Assembly (NCBI GenBank): GCA_018389105.1
Contig: JACATO010001762.1
Coordinates: 48,085 to 112,084, forward strand
Direction: 5' to 3'
DNA: 64,000 nt
DNA from: Nautilus pompilius
Taxonomy: Eukaryota; Mollusca; Cephalopoda; Nautilida; Nautilidae
Shown here: in pieces, positions 33,518-44,788 of the stretch
Layout: every line of letters begins with the position of its first letter
How positions within the stretch are numbered: position 1 is the first letter of the stretch
Translations under genes and position numbers: made by a program
The notes under the pieces: generated by a model
The model's input: the letters and a program-made list of their open reading frames with translations, nothing else
Told to the model about the DNA's origin: nothing
Databases searched by the model: none

Positions 33518-34000
33518 TAAGCTCTTACGTCACGGCATTATTGTCTCGGAGGGTCAACTCTTACGTCACGGCATTATTGTCTCGGAGGGTCAGCTCTTAC
33601 GTCATGGAATTATTGACTCGGAGGGTCAGCTCTACTCTTACGTCACGGCATTATTGGCTCTGAGGGTCAGCTCTTACGTCACGGCATTATTGTCTCGGTG
33701 GGTCAGCTCTTACGTCACGGCATTATCGTCTCGGTGGGTCAGCTCTTACGTCACGGCTTTATTGGCTTGGAGGGTCAGCTCTTACGTCACGGCATATCGT
33801 CTCGGAGGATCAGCTCTTACGTCACGGCATTATCGTCTCGGAGGGTCAGCTCTTACGTCACGGCATTATTGGCTCGGAGGGTCAGCTCTTATGTCACGGC
33901 ATTATCGTCTCGGAGGGTCAGCTCTTACGTCACGGCATTATCATCTCGGAGGGTCAACTCTTACGTCACGGCATTATTGTCTCGGAGGGTCAGCTCTTGC
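33518..34000. repeat. 36-bp minisatellite, about 13 copies
   Basis: The unit is GGGTCAGCTCTTACGTCACGG followed by CATTATYGTCTCGGA. Thirteen copies of the CTCTTACGTCACGG block are visible, most spaced 36 bases, some 32-40. TTACGTCA is one base off the CRE palindrome and occurs in nearly every copy (one reads TTATGTCA). Two frames are open because 36 is a multiple of three, but small indels break them. Confidence 0.96.
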
Positions 34001-34032
34001 AGCAAATCGACAAAAACTTATCTTCCTTAATT

Positions 34033-34109
34033 CAGTAAAACCTCGATTTAACGGACTCTCGGCATTAACGGACACCCCCCTCTTAGTCCGTTAAATCGAG
34101 GTTCTGCTG
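34033..34109. mobile_element. Tigger/pogo-type MITE, 77 bp
   Basis: A near-perfect hairpin: the left arm CAGTAAAACCTCGATTTAAC plus GGA and the right arm (inverted) CAGCAGAACCTCGATTTAAC plus GGA differ at two of 23 positions. CAGTARAACCTCGATTTAACGGA is typical of Tc1/mariner-superfamily pogo/Tigger termini. TA follows the right end. The left flank is TT, so the duplication is decayed on that side. The centre (about 30 bases) has no coding capacity. It lies 30 bases after the end of the 36-bp minisatellite. Confidence 0.85.
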
Positions 34110-36520
34110 TATACGCGCCTTCAGCAGAGATAAGGATTTATTCTTTGTTGTTTGCTTTCTCGCGGTCCCTACTCGCTACCAGCTGCAAACATTTCATCGG
34201 CCACGTTGCATGTGTATCTAGCTGGGACCTCTTCACGGAGACCCGGGTGCTGCTCACGTTAAAAGGCTTACGAGTCGCATAAACACGTTTCAAGGCAACC
34301 CCCCCCCCCCCGGTCGCTCTGTTGTAGCAGAGGATGGAGCAGAAAGCCTCCCGGGTCTGCCAGCCGTGAGCAAAAATACGACGCATAACGAAGTAATTGC
34401 GTACTGGCTACACAAGTTATTGCATTTGTGTCCTGGCTGGCGACGTGACGGAATAATGACAAATGGGCGCCTATAATCATAGACATTTCTGGCTTTTTTT
34501 CGGTTCACGCCAAAGTTAAAAAAAAAAAAATACAAATGAGAATTGATTTTTTTTACTTGTTCCATTCTCTTCGGATTAGTGTTTTTTTTTTAACCGACCT
34601 TTTTGGAAGGCGTCGTCGCACGAGCTCTGCTGAGATCAGCTGTGACCCTTTAGCAAAGAAAAACACTCTCTTTCTTAAACGTTGTTCTCCCTGCCCAGCT
34701 AAAGAGGTGGCGGCGTCTTGCATGTTTTAATATATGCTTGACAAAACGCAAACTGTTAAAGAAAAATGAAAGTAGTATAATTTTAGAGTAATTATGAATG
34801 TAATGGTGTTATTTCCTACTCTAAACTTTCGGTTTCTTTGTTATCTCCCTTGCAAGATCCGACGCGATCATATGAGATTTAACAATGTAAAGGGAAACCA
34901 TCGAACACACTCTTGTCTATGTGAGTGCAAAACAGACTACCGAAAGGATGGTGCAGTTTTCTAAGAGTTGGCTGAACAGACATACCACATGACTTTTAAT
35001 GCAAATATTATGCTAATAAGTTATCACTCACAGGAAGAAAGAAAACCTTTGAGAAGAACGTCATCCGAAGCCTTCAAAGACTCGAAATCTTATGAATGGC
35101 TTTTCAGGTGGAAAGTATACAAAAAACAACAAGGACTTTTAATTAAAAGAATTACTTCTTGCCCTAGCTCAAGTTATAACAACAACAAGGGGAAATTATG
35201 CGTTTTCGTGTGCTCTAACAACGATGGTACGGTTTTAGGAGCTTGCGACCATGTTGCAAAGTAAGCTCTAAAATTACGTTTTTTCATTCTGTATCTAATC
35301 TCTTCGCTTAGTAACAATAGTATATTGATTGGTTGCTTTTGCTGTTATGGGGCGCGGACCACAGCACCACCAGTCAGGGTAATCGAGAGCGCACGCCGTC
35401 AAAAACCTGCTGGTGACATAGTGAGCCGAGCGGGCAGGTGCGTGTTAGCAGTAATCCCCTGTTCGCCCTTTGGATTTTGTGGCGATGTTAGGTTACTGGC
35501 AACAGAGAAAGAAAAAGTGGGGGCTGCTCTCTGGGAAGTAAATCTCGTGACGAATCCCGATGATCTCTCTGTCCAGCGCTCACGGGAACCAGGAAAACCC
35601 AGACAACTTTCGCGCGCGGACTTTGGAAATAAGCGGGGGTCTTCGTAGAACATTTAGAATGCAGCAGCGGGTTTTAAAAAAAGGGATTGAAATTTTAAGT
35701 CGTCGACCAGAATAATTACTTCTGTAACTGTTTCGACCTCGCCCTTATGCAACGCTACTCTGAATTACACCAGAGCGCCTATAAACGGACACCGCTGCGA
35801 GACGAAGGCGCTATAGAATGGTATGGTTTCGCCAAACTGTCAATAAAGAAGTAATCTTGGGGATTACCTCCCTTGAGGAAATCTTCTTCTTGAGGAGCAA
35901 GCACAAGAAATCGTTCGTCTTATTTTTCACATTATGTTATCTTTTCCCCCCCATAATTCTTAACATTTCCTTTTTTTTTTTATTTCGGTGGTACCCCTCC
36001 CCCCCCCCCCTCTCCACAAAATCGAGTAAAAAAATTAACCCTTTCGATGATCACGGGACAAATATCGAGGAAACATTTTTTTGTAAAAGAAATTTTAAAA
36101 ATGGAGATCATCATAAGTCCAATCCGAATGGGATCCGCCTCCTCTCTCGACAGTAAATCACCGGTCAGCTACATTGGAGGACAGGCAGAAAGACCGCAGT
36201 AAAACCACCCGGAACATCCACCCGGAGGAGGAAGCGGAAGCGGTTATTGCCCTTTTAAAATCCAATCATATTTTTTTTCTCGCGTCCGTAGCTGAAAACT
36301 CGAAGAACGGCAATAATTCACCCCCCCCCTGGCCTGCCCCGTTTCCGCTGGACCCTAGACGTTCTAATGACCTGCAAAGAGCTGGCGATAAATAGGTGAA
36401 CCGGATCATTAAAATGACAGCCTATGAGCAACGTTCTTTCCGCGCGCACCTGGATCGCGGAGCGACGACGGAGGCTTGAGCCATTAATCTCCCCCCCCCA
36501 CCCCGCGGTCCCCTGCACGA
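34110..36520. other. No supported gene
   Basis: Several overlapping open frames on both strands (34138-34565, 35325-35653, 35818-36395) have no recognised domain and often cross homopolymer runs (C, G, A, T tracts of 9-12). I see no transposon ends. Confidence 0.4.
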
Positions 36521-36527
36521 ACACCGG

Positions 36528-36536
36528 TATAAATAG
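36528..36536 (+). promoter_or_regulatory. TATA box candidate
   Basis: TATAAATAG follows a GC-rich CCCCGCGGTCCCCTGCACGA segment. This is close to the ideal TATAWAWR form. A start site would lie near 36560. No exon is assigned downstream, so this rests on the motif only. Confidence 0.25.
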
Positions 36537-39215
36537 CCAGGCAGGCACACTGATATAAATAAACTCAAAACGTCTCCTCGCCATCGCACTCTTTCTTTTC
36601 TTCCTCCTCTTTTTTTTTTAACAGTGATGCAGTACACTACCTGTCCACTATTTAGACAAAAGGTAAAAAAGAGGGATTCCAATAAATAGGTGTACATTTG
36701 CAGATCTCTGTTGCTCGGAAGTTACTTTCTGTAAGACAAAAGCTGAACGCGCTTTGAGTAAACAGAAGCTGAGAGTGATGAGAAGTTCCCGAGCCCTGAC
36801 GTTTTGAAATCTTGTCACTCCTCCAAGAGTGTTTTATCGTTCACCGGTGTACGAACTTCTGCACACGTGGCTTGAGCCAGCCTCGACCTCAAGAACTACT
36901 GGGTTGCTAAGGGTTTGGTATGGTACTTTTTCTTTTCTTTTAGCAAAAGCTTTAGTTTCAGGGCCACAACAAAAATCCAGAGCTGTCTCTCTCAGGGCTA
37001 AACCCTGATGATACTGGCTGAAAGGAAAGAACATCGAAACGTAGGTTGATGATAATAGTAATAAGGCGACGATAAAAAACACAACCCGGACTGATCCTTT
37101 ACTTTCTGTTAATAGCATATCATTAACTTTCCGTTCTTACAAACACAAAATACAACTACTAAACAAAGCTGTTGGGGGGGGGGGAGAAAGTTAATTAAAA
37201 TATTAATTAATCGATACACTGCTAAGTGTGTCTATAATTATCTCCCTAAAATTACCTATTAATTTTAATTCTTGCCGAGGACCAGCTCGCCAGGCACGAC
37301 GAGTTAATTAAATAGCACGAAAGAAAGAGGAAGTTAATTCTGTTTTTAAAATTAAAAGCAAAGCAGCGGCTATTAACTTGAGAGGTTTTGTTTTATTTAC
37401 TTCTGTGCAGTCGTAAAACAATTAATGGAGCAGAGATTCGATATTTGTGATGTTCTATAGGACCGCAGGGAACTCCAGAGAAGAGAAGTGGCCATCTTAG
37501 ATTTAATGATGCCATCATTATCAACTAACTTTTCAGTAATTTACTTCACTCATTAGCAGTTCTATTACTAGAAACAAACGTTCTGATAACTGCTGATGCT
37601 GCAGACTTAGGTTATTTGTAATTATGTTCCCTAGTATTAGTAAGTGGTGATAGCTGACAGAAATGGGTTCCTGTTCACAGGCTCGAAACCGAGCTCTAAT
37701 TATTTTGAAACTTTTTATTTGGTTTCGCCTGAAACTTCTAAAACCCGAACTAGGCAGATCCAATACTTCTAATCGTTCATCTTGTTCCAAATGCTTAAAA
37801 ACATTCCAGTAAAATCAGTACTGACTTCTAATAGATCAGTATTGCTCCTCAAACATGGACTTCACGCTTGCACAGCGTAATCCGAGATGTAGACGAACCA
37901 AGGAACTCTACAATTGGGGGCCTGTCGAAGCGACATTTTCCAGGTTCGTTTTCTCTCTCGCGCGCGAAGATCGACTTCATTGCGAAGTGTTTTCACACAG
38001 AGTTGAAATCTGTCACGGTTTTGGAATAGCAAGAAACTGGAAGTCAGCTCCGAGAAGCGTATCGGTATAGTAATATATACAACCCGGCCTGCCTGGAAAT
38101 CTCTGTCCGGCTGATTAATTGTGTTTTGAATCGAGTCTGCACAGAAATATGATTCGATTTTTATTTATTGTCGCCACTACGAAGTATTTAAAGGTTAATG
38201 CTGGTATTCTGTGATCATATTTCCATTATAAATATGCGAGACGTTCAAAATGAACTGCAAAGACAAAATGCATGAAATTCTAATGTTGGCATTTAAATCT
38301 AGACATAATTTCTGGAATAATAAAGTAGGTGCTATTTAGCCAAGCACAATAACGCAAGGATGACTTGTCTTGTTCATACGTGGATTCTATTTACTGCCGT
38401 CTCCTTAGATGTGGTCATATATAAATCTCTCCTGTTTTAGTATTTTGTTTCCGATTGCTGATCTGTGGAAGCAAAATTTCTGACTACATGTCATAATTTA
38501 TTTCAAGGTAAATACATAAGTATGATGAATGCAAACGTGGGTTCCCTCATTCTGTCGACTAACCCCCAGGAGTTAGCTTTTAGGGATCGATATTCGCGTG
38601 ATTTTACAGCAGTGGGTGATGCTGAAAGTTGGAATCTGGGAGTTGTTTCTTGGATTTCCTTACTCATGATAAAGAAGGTAGTCAAAATGTACGGTGGTCT
38701 GTGGTAATACGGGTATCGTGGTCATTACTGCCTAAACTGGCGACGGTGTGCTATGGCCTGACTCCGAAAGAGTATGGACCGGTTCAAATGCGTGTTCCAG
38801 TTGCAGTGGCATTGCAAGAATAAGACGATAGATAACCATTTTTAGCTAAGCCAATCCGAACTTCCACGAGAACATATGAAGATAGTACACCACACAGATA
38901 AAGAATGCTGGGAAGAACCAAACCCTTTAAAGATGGCAAGTCGCGTGTAGGTTGATCAGTGAAGTTGCAGTCGCATAATCTAGTAACTCTTCTATCAATG
39001 AGGTCTCGATTGTCCGAGTTACTTTGTCGTTAAGGTCAGACGATGGCGAATTTCTGGCCGAGTTCGCCCGGAGGAGCCGAGCTACCTGGCTGTCTAGAGG
39101 ATGGGGATTAGAAAATGTTAAAAAAAAATAAAAAAAATTTGTAAGCCAACAGCCGGTGGTGATAACAGCTCGGAAATTACAGGCCGGAAATAATATTTGG
39201 TTACAACAAAATAAC
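36537..39215. other. No supported gene
   Basis: Contains a repeat-like segment at 37001-37050 (with ATCGAAACGTAGGTTGAT) shared in inverse with 29.2 kb, a G-run at 37172-37182, and AT-rich DNA at 37190-37420. Open frames at 37533-37790 (minus), 37855-38070 and 38465-38707 (plus) show no recognised product. Confidence 0.4.
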
Positions 39216-40152
39216 AAGTTGACTCATCGGTGGGTCGTGACCCCTAAGGGGATCGCGGAACCCTGGAAGTTTCAATCTTTGTCGTGTGACTGAGTCAAGA
39301 AACTGCTCATGAATATGTATTTGTTTTGTGTATATGTACCGTGTTTGCCGGCTTATACGACGCACTTTTTTCCAGAAAAAAGTATACAAAATTACCCTGC
39401 GTCCAATACGCCGGTACCACCGATGGGAGGCCGAGCGCCGAAGGTGTAAGGCTTGTCTCCCATGGCAGGCACTCCCGGATGCGTCACAAGCCTCTGCCGT
39501 AACACACCTGCATCACCGGCCCCACTCCGCGACTTCCTGTCGCTCTGCCACCCTCTTAGAAACACGGAGCTGGCGACAAAGGCCGGAACTCGAACTGTTA
39601 CCGCAGTAGGACTGACGCAATCGAGCCGCGCTCCCATTGGCTAACGTCATTGGGGCCTGCGGCTAAACGACTCGGACCACGTACGACCCCTGGGGCAGAG
39701 CTCGCTACCAGGACTGGACTGTGACTTCGGCCGGACACACACTAGCCAGCTCGATGTTGGGCAAACTTGGGCACCAACACGACACAGGGCACAGCTGTTC
39801 TGATCAGAGGTAGAGTTCACTGATCCCAGTAGATTTCTGCTTAGCTGTTGTGATTTTACTATACGTGCAGATGATGTTCCCCGAAAAATCACTAAAATTG
39901 TTTGTAATAAATGTAGGCTGAAATGTACTAAAATCCTTTTTTCTGATATAATATACAATATATTGTTTCTGTTGCTTTTTAATTCAGGGAACATTTACAT
40001 TGATTTTTCTCCAATAATATTCATTTGAATTTGAATAGATTAAACTTTTTTCTTGTAGTTTTAAATTTCAATTACGGAAGTGTAGCAGGTGGTCTCAGGT
40101 CTTTTGAGTACTAGAAAAGGGGCCACGAGTCCAACAAGGTTGGGAATCACTG
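39216..40152. mobile_element. Possible non-autonomous hAT-like element
   Basis: The right end reads AAGGTTGGGAATCACTG (40136-40152). Inverted, this is CAGTGATTCCCAACCTT, the usual hAT/Charlie-type terminus. Near 39221, GGGTCGTGACCCCTAAGGGG followed by ATCGCGG is the kind of sub-terminal sequence found in such elements. The exact left terminus and 8-bp target duplication cannot be found, so the left limit is approximate. No transposase is visible inside. Confidence 0.4.
39347..39415. repeat. Short foldback (nested MITE-like)
   Basis: GCCGGCTTATACGACGCA and TGCGTCCAATACGCCGGT pair at 14 of 18 positions around a 33-base loop. It looks like the terminus of a dispersed DNA element nested in the hAT-like segment. 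Confidence 0.45.
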
Positions 40153-41016
40153 CTCTAGTCTTTCACCATCTCCACTGCTAGCTTGTTTATTTATTGATAT
40201 TCTTATTCATTCATTAAACTAACTACCTTGTTTATTAGTTTGCTTTCTAAGATAGTTGTTTGCTAGTAGGGTCAGGTAGCTTTAGTAGATCGCGATATTA
40301 GGAGCAACATTTGTAGTGGTAGTTTGACTCTACCTGTGGTTTATCCTGTCGTCATAAAGACACCGGAAAACAGCCGAAGACGCCATATTGGAATGGTGAC
40401 ATCTGGGTAAACGGTACGGTTACCAGCCTGAAAAAAAAGCGACGATATCTGAGAAACCTGTGTCGAGCTCCGTCAATTGACGGGAGTTGAAGAAAGAAAT
40501 AAGACAAGGCCCCCAGATAAACCAGTCAATACTTAGAAACTGTTGATTAGCTAATTACAGCGAGAAGAAAATTATAGCGATGTGCGGGAAAGCACAATGG
40601 ACATTAATGGTCTACCGAGCCAGCGACCCGTTCTAGTTCTGGTTTTGACTTTCGGTTACGCTGCGATCCTTTATGGGAATTTCCCTTTTAAAGATAAATA
40701 CCTTTTATGAAGATTAATAATTACTGTTAATCAGTCTGTAACGTTTCCGAGAAAGGTAATTCGCAGAGACACGGAAAGCCGACGGCACTCAGCGATAGAC
40801 GAACCCTTTACGCTGGAATTGCAATCCGAGGTCGGATCTCCGCTTACGCCGAAGGCCCGACCATGTTCGCGGTTATCGTGAAAGACGACCCGACGGGCAC
40901 CTCCGTGTATAATACCTGCCACCGCGTCAGTCTGACGGGGACAGGTAAAATCTTTCTATAACAAGGTACGAATTAACTCGATTCTTTTACTTCTAGCCGC
41001 CTCAAGTGGGAGCACG
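40153..41016. other. No supported gene
   Basis: Mixed sequence. TTTTTTTTCAG on the minus strand near 40429 is a good acceptor, but the frame behind it closes within about 25 codons. Confidence 0.4.
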
Positions 41017-41126
41017 GAGAGAGAGAGAGAGAGAGAGAGAAGAGAGAGAGATGAGGTCAGTACAGAGAGAGAGACAGACAGACAGAAATATGACGTCAGC
41101 ACACAGAGAGAGAGAGAGAGAGGCAA
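41017..41126. repeat. GA satellite, inverted TGACGTCA family
   Basis: GA runs carry ATGAGGTCAGTACAGAGAG and ATATGACGTCAGCACACAG, the reverse complement of the CT arrays at 8.5, 18.3, 25.9 and 28.2 kb. One perfect and one mutated palindrome. Confidence 0.92.
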
Positions 41127-41687
41127 ATGATGGAGGAAAACCTGCTTCACCAAGTATTACATATTTCTACTGCCCCCCCCCCGTTTTGTCGGGTACTCGT
41201 TTAACGTTTATAAAGTACATAGTCCCCCGTCGGCGTATTTTTACCCCAAAGCCGGAAAGTGTCATCGTTGTTGACCGTTCGCTAATGACAAGGATTTGTC
41301 CCGTCCACTTAGGCCGATATCCGTTTTCAGAACCCCCTCTGGCCGTGTCTATCCTCACACCATCACTGGTGCGCTTCTTCGGAGGACAGATTTTATTAGA
41401 TATCCGAACAAAAACCTCCCAAAAGCCAGGCGCGTTATCCGAAACTACCGAAGCTGGCGTTCCTTTGGTGCTGGGAGGGATCCCACGGGATTTAGGAGAT
41501 CCGGGGAAGTCTGTCGGTGTAACGACAACGCGGACAGCGAGATGGGCGAGGGGAGGGAAGTGTATCGCCGTACTTTCCATTTAGGCGTTCTTCCTTTCCT
41601 CCTCATTGCGCGACCTCGTGTCGCCTATCGAATTTAACATCGCGGGGATCAGGGATAAATGTATCGATCCCAGTCCAAAGCGACTTA

Positions 41688-41818
41688 ATGGAAATGAAAA
41701 ATGAATCGTTGCGAGAAGGAGAGAGGCTACTTCAGTTGGAACCGGTCATTGATGAAGAGCGGAACCCCGCCGCTCTAGAGCCCCACCTCCCTGTCTTCAC
41801 CCCGGCGAGCAGTGTTAG
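41688..41818 (+). CDS. Candidate first exon with strong donor
   Basis: From ATG at 41688 (context CTTAATGG) the frame is open for 43 codons and two bases, and ends at GTTAG followed by GTAAGT, a near-consensus donor. The peptide is acidic then proline-rich (ERLLQLEPVIDEERNPAALE, later HLPVFTPASS). The same frame remains open upstream for more than 25 codons, so an internal exon with an acceptor at CCCAG (41672) is also possible. The other frames close within it. No family recognised. Confidence 0.3.
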
Positions 41819-42131
41819 GTAAGTTTATGAAGGTGAAAATCAGCATTCTACCCGCTTAATCGATTGTTTAAATATTTACGCTACAGCAATTCGATAAACA
41901 ATAGCTGATTGACGCACCCTGCGGACGTAGAGAGTATCCGCAATACTTCCGTTCCCATTGGATTGGTTATATCCCAAACATCTGATGATGCACGGATTAG
42001 GGCCACCACCTTTGTCAGAAGACTAATTACTTTAAGGTGGATAGCGTTCTTGTTGATTTCCTGTGCATGTGACGATGTAGATTTATTAAATAGAACTAAA
42101 TTCTCCGCATTTCCCGGTCCCCGCGGTTATT

Positions 42132-42330
42132 AGAGAGCAGGCAGGCCAGCCAACCAGCCAACCAAACCAACCAACCAACCAGCCAGCCAGCCCACCAACC
42201 AACCAACCAGCCAACCAACCAACCAACCCACCACCAACCAGCCAGCCAGCCAACCAGCCAGCCAGCCAGCCAACCAACCAACCAGCCAGCCAGCCAACCA
42301 ACCAACCAAAACCAACCAACCAACCAACTC
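42132..42330. repeat. CCAA/CCAG tetranucleotide array
   Basis: About 200 bases of CCAAC and CCAGC tetranucleotides occur in irregular order, with four-base phasing kept almost throughout. Minus-strand frames translate to Gly/Trp/Leu/Val repeats and are artefacts. Confidence 0.97.
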
Positions 42331-44718
42331 CCCGTCTCGCAGTATAAAAATTTCTTAAAAAAAAGAGAGAAAGAATTTTTAAAAATTCAATTTTTCAAAA
42401 AAAGGCTGAGGGATGAAACAGAGAGAAAATGGACAGCTGCTGTTGTGAAAGCAACATCATCACCAACTACAACTGAAGCACGTGCTGACCGGTGTGTTCC
42501 TGAACATGCCGACTGCCTCAGATCGCCCGTGTCACGGAAACAAACTACTGTGTCATCTTTCCCAACTGGAACAAGTGGCGTCATAGACTCGGCCTCGCCG
42601 GTAGGTTTTGGGTTCGCATCAGATCAAATCGACGTCTGCCGGTCAACGGATGACGGAAAGTTTGCCCCGACACCGAGGCGGTTTCCTTGCTTATTTGAAA
42701 ACGAACAACAGAGAGCAAACAGCCACAGGGAACGAAACGCCATTGTTACGGGATACAAATCTTTTCGCTGTTTGCACATTATATTAATAGGAAGGAAGCA
42801 GCATCTGGACTCTGAAATGTATGCACTGCACGATTTTGTGTATATGAGAGGCCGCCATTTTAACACATCGCTGAAGAAATGACGTAAAGTGATGCACCGG
42901 AAGCAAATGAAGCGGAAATACACCAAGCACCTATTAGTCCTTTCATCCGCTTGCTAGTCATATGCTATGACATAACGAATTTAGAAGAGGGAATTATGGG
43001 AAATGTAAAAAAAAAAAGTTTCAAGAATCAACGATAAGTTGTGATGTTCAAACTCAAGTGAAACAAAATGGCCGCGGTAAGGCGCAGTACTCGGTGAAAC
43101 GCCATTAAAGAGCCTGAAATTAGATTTCAGTTAGGTGCAAAGTTTCAATGGAGACAAAAACACTTTACCACACTGAAAATCAGTCAAATTCAGTCATAGC
43201 TTTTACTTCCGTCCGCTAGGTTGGAAGGCTGGCTTGCAAAAGGTAGAGCCATACACTGTTGCTCTCGAGGGGCTTCAAGTTACCATCAGAGGGTGCTCTT
43301 AAAATTCTCTCCCTTTTTTTTTGTCATCTAAAGATGAAGGATGAGTACATTGCCGCTAAGTATATTGATGATTTGTTGTATATACATAATTTGCTTATGG
43401 CCATTCTGATTAAATCTACAGAATGCAATTAATATTAATTGCGTACTTCCCAGAGACATGACATTTTCTGCGAACTTAGTGAAAGACGCCAATTAACAGT
43501 CTTCATTTTGGAGTTTTTGTATTATTGTTTGAATTTAGTTTACGATGGAATAATATAATCGCGTACTGCAAACTGCACGAAATTAGTCTTTTATACATAG
43601 TGTGTACGTTAGAATATACCATTACTGTTATCTATCTAATGGGCAGATCGCCAAGATAAAGGGTACTAGAATGCTCATGGTTTTCAAAATGTAATGAACC
43701 CTAAAATAAATTCTTTCAAGCATTTTTGTTTTTAAAATTAAATTATGACTTTTAAACTGTTGACGCAGAAAGTGAAATTTGTGACAAATTGTCCTGAAAA
43801 ACGAAGATGCGTCAATGTTAGCAGAAGTCGTGAAAACAGATCAGGTGTCATCCATTTAATTTGTGAACATTGTTAGAAGTCGTTCGGTTCTGATACAGGG
43901 TCTTCCAGTCGGACAGAGATGACAGGCTCCCTTCGGATGATAGCCGGGAAATTCTCTTTCGTTTTAATTTTTATAATGGGAAAACGTCACTCTTTTTCCT
44001 CCACCGTATCGTCCACGCGTTCCTTAATGCCGAAGAAGAAAGAACAAAAGCTAATGCGCTAATCCTTCCTCCGCTTCCAAGGAGATCTGATCTGAAAGTG
44101 ATCTCCGGTTGGACGTGGGACGGTGTGAATGGTGTCCACGTTGGCACGGCTCCAGTGGGCCGTGAGTTAATGGACCGGATTACCTGTATCGGTTCCTTTG
44201 ATGTCGCTTCTCGCATTACTATCATTTAATCTCGCCATTATCGATGGCGATCAATTACACGGCGTACGCCGGCTAGCGACAATTTTCCATTTGGATTTCA
44301 AGAAATCTGAGGTTTCTGCCGCACTAAACTGGCCGTGACAGGGAGAACGGGCTCGGTAACACGGGAGTTAGCACTACGAGCCAGAAATGAAAATTACCTG
44401 TGCAGTCTTAGATCTCTTCTGAAGCGCAAGCATTCTTGATGCTAGTGATGCGTGGGAGAAAGGAGCCTGCTAATCGTTTTGGATATACATCACATACTGT
44501 CGGGAGAAAAACCTGCTCAAAACGAGACGGCTGGCGGCTTGAATCTATCCATTCACCAGCTTATTCTGACAGTCTGCTTTGCGCATTTTTGTTTTCTCTT
44601 ACATTAATGCTATTATTTCTAGTGGTGCTAACAGAATTTTTTAAAGTTAATTTATGAATCGATTTTACGAAAACTCGGGAAAATAACCAAAAATTAACTG
44701 TTTATTTACAACCCAATC
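42331..44718. other. No supported gene
   Basis: The plus-strand open frame at 42445-42882 (145 codons) is overlapped by minus-strand frames and has no recognised motif or splice context. Two YY1-like strings (GGCCGCCATTTTA near 42851 and AAAATGGCCGC near 43067) occur. The rest is AT-rich. Confidence 0.4.
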
Positions 44719-44726
44719 TGTTATTA

Positions 44727-44775
<49 letters not shown>

Positions 44776-44788
44776 TTTATTATTATTA
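44719..44788. repeat. (TTA)n microsatellite
   Basis: About 70 bases of TTA repeat with two slips. Confidence 0.95.

Noticed and set aside
33654..34094. 146-codon plus-strand frame
   Set aside because: Runs through the 36-bp minisatellite into the Tigger-type MITE. Small indels between units change the frame.
42086..42327. Gly/Trp/Leu/Val repeat frames on the minus strand
   Set aside because: Translations of the CCAA/CCAG array. All three frames give the same kind of repeat.
42445..42882. 145-codon plus-strand open frame
   Set aside because: No recognised domain, no splice or promoter context, and a 100-codon open frame lies opposite it.
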